Origin: Streptomyces sp. H39-S7 | Lineage (GTDB): Bacteria > Actinomycetota > Actinomycetes > Streptomycetales > Streptomycetaceae | DNA: 64,000 nt | NCBI RefSeq assembly: GCF_027158205.1 | Contig: NZ_JAPVLU010000040.1 | Location: 1 to 64,000, forward strand | Reading direction: 5' to 3' | Shown here: piece by piece, positions 57,127 through 64,000 of the stretch | Numbering within the stretch: position 1 is the stretch's first letter | Layout of the letters: each line of letters begins with the position of its first letter | Program-made: the position numbers and the translations under genes | Notes under the pieces: generated by a model | Database searches by the model: none | Seen by the model: only the letters and a program-made list of their open reading frames with translations | What the model was told of the DNA's origin: nothing

Positions 57127-57989
57127 TGTCTGTGGCCTTCTTCCATCTGTGCGATTCGGGCGAGTGAGTCCTCCACCGGGAGCGCTGTCGCGCGGATCCG
57201 CTCGAACGCTTTGGTGAAGGGCACAGCTTCCTCGCCCTCAACGTATGTCGCCCCGCTCAGGTTTTCCAGCAGGACTACGTCGGGGATGGGTCCCGGAAAC
57301 GAGACGATGGAGAACCCACCGACGACGCCCGGGTGGGTAGCGCAGTCCAACGGCATCAACTGGATGGTCACGTTCGGCATTTCGGCGGCGTCGAGCAGGC
57401 GGCGCAACTGCTCGCGCATGGTCGCTGGGCGGACCACGAACCGCTGATGCAGTGCCGCCTCGTGGATGATGACCCACAACTCCAGCGGCTTGCCCGGGCG
57501 GGTGAGTACGGACTGGCGCGCCAGGCGGACTTCGGCCAACGCGGCGATGTCGTCCGGGGTCCGCGATGTCGTGATGCCCGCGATGTTCTCGCGCGCGTAG
57601 GCGGCCGTTTGCAACAGCCCCGGAACCACCAGGGGTGCCCACTCGCAGATCTGATCGGCGTCGGACTCCAGCGAGATGTAATCCGCGTACGCGGGCGCCA
57701 CGATACCGCTGTACGTCTGCCACCAGCCCTTCTTGCCGGCGTCCCGGGCCAAGTTCTCCAGTGCGGTGTGCACTTCGCCGTCGTCGACCCTGTAAGCCAG
57801 AAGCAGTGAGCCCACTTCCGCCGGACGGATGGCTTGTGTCGCGTTCTCGATCTTCGACAGCTTCGGGCCCTTCCAGCCCATGCTTGCCGCGGCCTCGTCG
57901 AGGGTCAGCCCGGCTTCGTTGCGAAGGCCTTTGAGGGTGGCGCCGAGACGACGGCGCCTGACGGTCGGAACGAGCGGAGAGTTGGGCAT
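57123..57989 (-). CDS. WhiJ-type XRE regulator (HTH_31 plus DUF5753)
   Basis: The 288-residue protein has an N-terminal XRE HTH (~13-70: LKGLRNEAGLTLDEAAASMG, LSKIENATQAI) and the DUF5753 domain (~100-280: ICEWAPLVVPGLLQTAAYA, VWVIIHEAALHQR-like, GVVGGFSIVSFP). Such regulators act with DUF397 proteins and often an AbaA/RsbW-like ATPase in development or antibiotic control. The ATPase gene next door is frameshifted. It is divergent from that gene by 177 bp. Confidence 0.92.
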   Translation of the reverse strand: MPNSPLVPTVRRRRLGATLKGLRNEAGLTLDEAAASMGWKGPKLSKIENATQAIRPAEVGSLLLAYRVDDGEVHTALENLARDAGKKGWWQTYSGIVAPAYADYISLESDADQICEWAPLVVPGLLQTAAYARENIAGITTSRTPDDIAALAEVRLARQSVLTRPGKPLELWVIIHEAALHQRFVVRPATMREQLRRLLDAAEMPNVTIQLMPLDCATHPGVVGGFSIVSFPGPIPDVVLLENLSGATYVEGEEAVPFTKAFERIRATALPVEDSLARIAQMEEGHRQ

Positions 57990-58166
57990 ACCGGAGTCCT
58001 ACACCGTGAACAAGGTTGCTGGAAACCCTCCGTGACCGGACGTCACCCGAACTAGGTAGAAAACTTGCGCTCAGATTAGAAAGAGACGACCATCGAGTTG
58101 CCGTAACGCAGAGTCAACGACCCGGTGCGCGGCGCGACATGATCCGACACTGCCTGTGGAGGTGCC

Positions 58167-58629
58167 ATGTGCAACATGGCGGAATCGCACGGCCCCCCAA
58201 CCCCCGGCTTCTACCTGCGCACCAGACCCCGCGGGTTCGTCGTCCACCTGCTCGCCTCCAGGCGAGCACCTGCGTGCCGTGAGGGAGTTGACGGGGAAGG
58301 CGCTCGCGTCCGCCGGGGTCGACGTCAGCACCGCCGAGAGCGCGCAGCTCGTCCTGTCCGAGCTGGTCGGGAACTCCGTGCGCGCCTGTGGGGAGTGGGT
58401 GCCCCTGGTGGTGGAGGTGTCGGTCATGCGCGGGGCGGTGCTGGTGGGGGTGCATGATCCGGATCCGGCCGGGGTGCCGCGTCGGCGGGCGGTGGCGATG
58501 GATGATGCCGAGGCCGAGTCCGGGCGGGGGCTCGCGCTCGTGGAGCTGCTCACGTCGGGGTGGCGGGTGGCGCGGTCGCCGGTCGGGAAGCAGGTCCGCT
58601 GCCGGCTGGATCCGGCGCCGGCAGGGTGA
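58167..58629 (+). pseudogene. Frameshifted ATP-binding (HATPase/RsbW-like) regulator gene
   Basis: ATG 58167 follows GGAGG (58158-58162) and gives MCNMAESHGPPTPGFYLRTR then RGFVVHLLAS, a typical start for small Streptomyces HATPase proteins. The homologous continuation GEHLRAVRELTGKALASAGV lies in the next frame from 58261. Dropping one base near A58260 joins the two. The rest has SAQLVLSELVGNSVRAC (N box) and ESGRGLALVELL (G box). As written, the first frame runs on without homology. Either a real +1 mutation or a sequencing error. The whole N-terminal beta strand is needed in this fold, so the product is probably lost. Confidence 0.75.
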
Positions 58630-58630
58630 G

Positions 58631-58673
58631 GGCCCGGCAGCCGTCCTCCCCCGTTGGGGACGGACGCCGGGCC
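58631..58673. terminator. Bidirectional terminator hairpin
   Basis: GGCCCGGC (58631-58638) pairs with GCCGGGCC (58666-58673), with an inner CCGTCC/GGACGG stem. It lies between the frameshifted ATPase gene and the convergent GH1 gene. Confidence 0.7.
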
Positions 58674-58701
58674 GTGGTTCAGGCGTTAGGCCGTCAGGCC
58701 A

Positions 58702-60077
<1,376 letters not shown>

Positions 60078-60081
<4 letters not shown>

Positions 60082-60944
60082 TTGACGGCGCCGGCGGTGA
60101 GTCCGACGACCAAGTAGCGCTGGAGCAGCAGGAAGCCGGCGACCACGGGCACGCTCACGACGAGTGAGGCTGCCATGACCTGGTTCCAGTACACGTCGGT
60201 CTGGGTGGCGTATCCCTGCAGGCCGACGGCGAGGGTGCGCGTGGTGTCGTTCGTCATGACCGACGCGAAGAGCACCTCGCCCCAGGCCGTCATGAAGGCG
60301 TACACCGACACCGCGACGATGCCGGGAACCGCTGCCGGTACGACGACGCGGAACAGTGCGCCGAGCGGGCCGCAGCCGTCCACCATCGCGGCCTCGTCGA
60401 GGTCGCGCGGGATGGAGTCGAAGTAGCCGACGAGCATCCAGATGGAAAAGGGGAGCGAGAACGTCAGATAGGTGAGGATGAGGCCGCCGCGGCTGCCGTA
60501 CAGGGCGATCCCCGTCGAGTTCCCGATGTTCACGAAGATCAGGAAGAGCGGGAGGAGGAAGAGGATGCCGGGGAACATCTGGGTGGACAGCACCGTCACC
60601 GTGAAGAACTTGCGGCCACGGAAGCGGTAGCGGCTGACGGCGTAGGCGGCGAAGATCGCCACCGCCACCGAGGCCACGGTCGCGCTGACGGAGACGATCA
60701 CCGAGTTCACGAAGTACTTGGCGAGCGGGACCGTGTGCCAGATGTCGATGTACGGCCGGAACGTGAAGCCGCTCGGGATCCAGCGGAACGAGCCCTGCAC
60801 GTCCTGCAGCGGCTTCAGCGAGCTGCTGAGCATCACGTACACCGGGGCGAGCGTGAAGACCGTGAGCAGGGTGAGGAAGATCCGCCGGGTCCAGTGGAAC
60901 GATCTGGGCTGCGCCATCGGTGACGGGGGAGGGGCGTTACGCAT
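60078..60944 (-). CDS. Carbohydrate ABC transporter permease (MalG type)
   Basis: The 288-residue permease has six hydrophobic segments and the EAA loop DEAAMVDGCGPLGALFRVVVP. It overlaps the upstream permease by 8 bp and the GH1 gene by 4 bp. The first ATG (MRNAPPPSPMAQ) is used. A start at the second Met is also possible. Confidence 0.92.
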
Positions 60945-61854
60945 CGGCCGGATCCCTCCTTCGTGACGTGATGAGCAGATAGATCGCCGTGATGAACAGC
61001 AGGAACAGCAGCAGGAGTACGGACATGGCCGAGCCGGCGCCGAAGTTCCAGGTGACGAAGGAGGACTGGTAGATGTGGATGGAGATCAGGTCGGCGGCCT
61101 CCGGCGCCGATCTGCCGAACAGCACGTACGGCGTGTTGAAGTCGTTGAACGTCCACAGGAAGAGCACCAGCACCAGCACCTGGTTGACGGGCCGCAGCGA
61201 GGGCAGGGTGATCCGGCGGATCTGCTGCCAGACGCCCGCGCCGTCCATCGACGCCGCCTCGTACAGCTCCCGCGGGATGTTCTGCAGTCCTGCCATCAGG
61301 CACAGGAAGGCGAACGGCCACGAGCGCCACACGGAGACGGTGACGAGGGCGGTGAAGCTGTTGTCGCCGATCAGCCAGAACGACCGCTCGGAGGTGAGGT
61401 GCAGTTGGTCGTGGATGACGTGGTTGATCATTCCTGTGTCGCGCTGGAACATGAACGACCAGGTGATGACGGCCGCGTAGACCGGCAGCGCGTACGGCAC
61501 CAGGAAGATCGCCCGCAGGAACCCCCGGCCGCGGAAGGCGTCCTGCATGAGGATCGCCGCCGCGGTGCCGAGGAGCCAGGAGAGCCCCACGGCGAGGAGG
61601 GTGAAGCAGAGGGTGACCCAGAACGAGTGCAGCAGTGCCTCGCCGACCGGGGCGTCGAAGTCCACCGCGATGCGGTAGTTGTCCAGGCCGGCCCAGGGCG
61701 CGGCGCCCCAGTCGCGGATGAAGAACTGAGTGAGCTGTTTGAAGCTCATCACGATGCCGACGATCATCGGGATGAGGTGGATCAGCAATTCGAGCAGGAG
61801 CGCGGGAAGCAGGAGCAGGTAAGGCAGGCCGATCCGGCGCAGTCGCGCGATCAC
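60937..61854 (-). CDS. Carbohydrate ABC transporter permease (MalF type)
   Basis: The 305-residue permease has six hydrophobic segments (first LPYLLLLPALLLELLIHLIP) and the EAA loop YEAASMDGAGVWQQIRRITLP. It overlaps the binding-protein stop by 4 bp. No ATPase gene is in the operon, so a shared MsiK-type ATPase is expected. Confidence 0.92.
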   Translation of the reverse strand: MIARLRRIGLPYLLLLPALLLELLIHLIPMIVGIVMSFKQLTQFFIRDWGAAPWAGLDNYRIAVDFDAPVGEALLHSFWVTLCFTLLAVGLSWLLGTAAAILMQDAFRGRGFLRAIFLVPYALPVYAAVITWSFMFQRDTGMINHVIHDQLHLTSERSFWLIGDNSFTALVTVSVWRSWPFAFLCLMAGLQNIPRELYEAASMDGAGVWQQIRRITLPSLRPVNQVLVLVLFLWTFNDFNTPYVLFGRSAPEAADLISIHIYQSSFVTWNFGAGSAMSVLLLLFLLFITAIYLLITSRRRDPADA

Positions 61855-63173
61855 GAGGCCGGCATCTGCTGCTGGGCCTTGGTGAGGGCGGTCTTCACGG
61901 ACTCGGTGGTGACGTCCTTGCCTGAGGCGGCCTGCGCGAAGAGCTCCTTCATCGCGGTGCCGACGAGCGTTTCGAACTGGCTCTCGTTGGGGACCTGCGG
62001 CAGCGGGGCGGCGCTCTTGGCGAGGACCTCGGCGAGGGTCTTCAGGTCGGGCGCGGAGAACGCCGGGTCACTCTGCGCCTCCTTGACGGGCGGCAGCGAG
62101 CCGTAGGTGGCGTTGAGGATCTTCTGCTCGGCCGGGCTGGTCATGAAGTTGACGAACTTCAGGGAGCCGTCGAGGTTCTTGGTGTTCTTGAAGACGGCGA
62201 GGTTGATGCCGGCGACCATCGAGTTGATGGCGGTCGCACCCGTGGCGCCCGCGGTCTGGAACGGCACCGGGGCCACGCCGTAGTCTTCGGGCTTCATGCC
62301 GTGGGACTTCAGCGAGGAGGCGGCGGCCTGCCACATCAGCATGCCGGCCTTGCCGGTCGCGAAGTCGGTGAGGGACTGGTTGGCGGAGTACTCGGCGTTG
62401 CCGGGTGCCGCGATCTTGTCCTTGCCGATGAAGTCGATGTACTGCTTGACGGCGGCGACGTTCTCCGGGGTGTCGAACGTGGCCTTGCCGGAGGCGTCGA
62501 AGAAGTCCGAGCCGTGCTGCTTGGCGAGGACGAAGGCGTGGTGGATGTTCTCCGAGCCGTTGCCGCCCTCGACGGCGAGGCCGTACTTGCCGTCCTTGGT
62601 GAGCTTCTTGCCGTCGGCGACCAGCTCGTCCCACGTCGTGGGCGGGGCGGCTATGCCGGCGTCGGCGAACATCTTCTTGTTGTAGTAGAGCCCGTAGGCC
62701 AGCGAGTACAGCGGCACGGCGGCCGGGTCCTTGCCCTGCGCGCCGGCGGCGGCGAGGGCGGCGCTGACGAAGCGGTCCTTGCCGCCGATCTTGCCGAAGG
62801 TGGCGGCGTCGAAGGGGAGCAGCGCTCCGGTGGCCTGCAGCGAGGCGGACCAGGTGTTGCCGATGTTCAGGACGTCCGGCCCCTGGCCCGAAGTGGCCGC
62901 GGCCAGGATTCTGTTGAGCAGGTCGGACCAGGGGACGACCTCCAGCTTGACCTTGATCCCGGTCTGCTGCTCGAACTTCTTCAGCTCGGGCTCCAGGACC
63001 TGCTTGTCGTTCTCCAGGCTGGTGCCCTGGTTGCTCGCCCAGTACGTCAGCGTCTTGGGGCTGGTGTTGCCGCCGCTGTCGTTGTTGCTGGAGCCGCCGC
63101 CGCAGGCGGAAGCGGTGAGTGCCATCGCTGCGGCGATGGCTGTTGCCGCTACTGCCCGGTGGTAGGTACGCAT
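61851..63173 (-). CDS. Sugar-binding lipoprotein of ABC importer
   Basis: The 440-residue solute-binding protein has a lipoprotein signal with lipobox TASAC and lipidated Cys24, then a Gly/Ser/Asn linker. SBP family 1 patterns include GPDVLNIGNTWSASLQATGA and FATGKAGMLMWQAAASSL. First gene of the importer-GH1 operon. The likely ligand is a beta-linked disaccharide, inferred from the GH1 enzyme. Confidence 0.92.
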   Translation of the reverse strand: MRTYHRAVAATAIAAAMALTASACGGGSSNNDSGGNTSPKTLTYWASNQGTSLENDKQVLEPELKKFEQQTGIKVKLEVVPWSDLLNRILAAATSGQGPDVLNIGNTWSASLQATGALLPFDAATFGKIGGKDRFVSAALAAAGAQGKDPAAVPLYSLAYGLYYNKKMFADAGIAAPPTTWDELVADGKKLTKDGKYGLAVEGGNGSENIHHAFVLAKQHGSDFFDASGKATFDTPENVAAVKQYIDFIGKDKIAAPGNAEYSANQSLTDFATGKAGMLMWQAAASSLKSHGMKPEDYGVAPVPFQTAGATGATAINSMVAGINLAVFKNTKNLDGSLKFVNFMTSPAEQKILNATYGSLPPVKEAQSDPAFSAPDLKTLAEVLAKSAAPLPQVPNESQFETLVGTAMKELFAQAASGKDVTTESVKTALTKAQQQMPAS

Positions 63174-63281
63174 GACGGTCCCCTCTCAGGGGTGGGATCG
63201 CTACGGAACGAGAACGGGTCTGGCTCTGGTGCGGAACCTGACGGGGACGACTCCGGAAAACGTCAGGAACGGGTCGCGAAG

Positions 63282-63314
63282 GGTCTGGAACAGGTCTGGA
63301 ACAGGTCTGGAACA
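63282..63314. repeat. Three 11-bp tandem repeats in the divergent promoter region
   Basis: GGTCTGGAACA is repeated three times without gaps (63282-63292, 63293-63303, 63304-63314), followed by a partial GGTCCGGG. Looser relatives of the motif lie upstream. An 11-bp period puts the units on one face of the helix, 109 bp from the binding-protein start and 134 bp from the ROK start. The 274-bp gap also has an AT-richer stretch at 63352-63388. Confidence 0.7.
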
Positions 63315-63447
63315 GGTCCGGGTCCGTTCAAGAAGTGAACGAGCGCCGTGTCTTATTTCAGGGCGTGATTTAACTTGTGAGAAAAGGTGGCGTCAAGAGT
63401 TCGCGCACCGATAGATTTCAGCCGGGGAGTCAGGGGAGGAGGACCGG

Positions 63448-64000
63448 ATGGCAGATCGAGGCAAACGAACCGTGCGTGACCTGCGGCGCGGCAACCGGTC
63501 GGCGCTGCTGCGCCACCTGTATTTCGAGGGGCCGCTGAGTCGCCAGGAGTTGGGGCGGGACTCCGGCCTGAGCGCCGGATCCATCAGCAACGTCGTCGGC
63601 GACCTGATCGCCGACGGGCTGGTCGAGGAGGCCGGCTCCGTCGACTCCGACGGCGGACGGCCGCGGATCCTGCTCAGGGTCGCCGCCGGGTACGGCTGCG
63701 TCGTGGGGGTGGACGTCGGCGAGACCCGGGTCCGGGTCGAGCTCTTCGACCTCGCCCTCACCGAACTGGCCGCGGCGGACCTGCCGTTGTCCGACAGCGG
63801 CCATGACGTCGACCACGTCGTACGGCTGATTCTCGACGGCCTGTCCGCCGTCGTCCGCGACGCGGGCATCTCCGAGAGCGATGTGCTCGGGGTCGGCGTC
63901 GGGGTCCCCGGCATCGTCGAGCAGGGTGACGGTGCCAACGCCCCCGGCGGAACGAACGGCTCCGGCGTCGACCTCGGCAGCGGCGAGGGCATCGTCGTGC
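63448..64000 (+). CDS. ROK-family transcriptional regulator (partial, runs off right edge)
   Basis: The visible 184 residues contain an N-terminal winged helix (~8-70: GNRSALLRHLYFEGPLSRQE, SAGSISNVVGDLIADGLVEE) and the start of a ROK sugar-kinase-like domain (GCVVGVDVGETRVRVELFDL, VLGVGVGVPGIVEQ). ROK regulators of this type sense sugars and repress importer operons. It faces the importer-GH1 operon and is its likely repressor. The ATG follows GGGGAGGAGGA. The zinc motif and the rest of the ROK domain lie outside the window. Confidence 0.9.
   Translation, partial: MADRGKRTVRDLRRGNRSALLRHLYFEGPLSRQELGRDSGLSAGSISNVVGDLIADGLVEEAGSVDSDGGRPRILLRVAAGYGCVVGVDVGETRVRVELFDLALTELAAADLPLSDSGHDVDHVVRLILDGLSAVVRDAGISESDVLGVGVGVPGIVEQGDGANAPGGTNGSGVDLGSGEGIVV

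Overview
The window is 64 kb of very high-GC actinomycete chromosome, almost certainly Streptomyces. The evidence is strong codon bias for C/G in third positions, many GTG starts, tRNA genes without an encoded CCA, WhiJ-type HTH/DUF397 genes, ABC sugar-importer clusters with glycosidases, and the gene content of the allantoin regulon known from Streptomyces. No insertion sequence, prophage, CRISPR array or origin was seen.

Layout. 0-8.1 kb is the upper purine-catabolic block: a PucR-type regulator (cut by the left edge) facing an operon for three-subunit xanthine dehydrogenase, an AzgA-type purine permease and XdhC. 8.1-16.6 kb holds an AlkZ-like protein, a secreted CBM3-GH16 enzyme and a das-like chitobiose-type island (GntR regulator, binding protein, two permeases, GH20). 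16.6-27.1 kb is mixed: two FAD monooxygenases each facing a TetR gene, a compact array of four tRNA or tRNA-like genes, a LysE exporter, a GAF-LuxR regulator and two translationally coupled AMP-forming CoA ligases.

27.1-55.6 kb is the lower purine and glyoxylate block: glyoxylate carboligase, catalase, tartronate-semialdehyde reductase, hydroxypyruvate isomerase, OHCU decarboxylase, HIU hydrolase, uricase, 8-oxoguanine-type deaminase, an NCS2 permease, malate synthase, the IclR regulator AllR, allantoinase and allantoicase. It is interrupted by a TMEM175 channel, a POT transporter, two GNAT proteins, a phospholipase C operon, a MobA-like protein and a Ser/Thr kinase. 55.9-58.7 kb has a DUF6159 membrane protein and a WhiJ-type trio whose ATPase gene is frameshifted. 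58.7-64 kb is a second sugar-import island (GH1, two permeases, binding protein, ROK regulator cut by the right edge).

How it works together. Purines enter through the two permeases. Hypoxanthine and xanthine are oxidised to urate. Uricase, HIU hydrolase and OHCU decarboxylase give allantoin, and catalase removes the H2O2. Allantoinase and allantoicase give ureidoglycolate and urea. Glyoxylate is then fed through Gcl, reductase and isomerase towards glycerate, or through malate synthase to the TCA cycle. Two repeated palindromes suggest two layers of control: a 15-bp TTCCG...GGAA box, usually as a pair 21 bp apart, at gcl, hyi-glxR, malate synthase and allB (presumed AllR sites), and a distinct TCAACN5GTTGA box at catalase, uraD-uraH-uricase and allB. 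allB carries both. Less explained items are a hairpin repeat flanking catalase, a twin zinc-ribbon Mrr-like protein lacking the catalytic Lys, a phospholipase-coupled EEP protein lacking catalytic residues, and the odd tRNA array.
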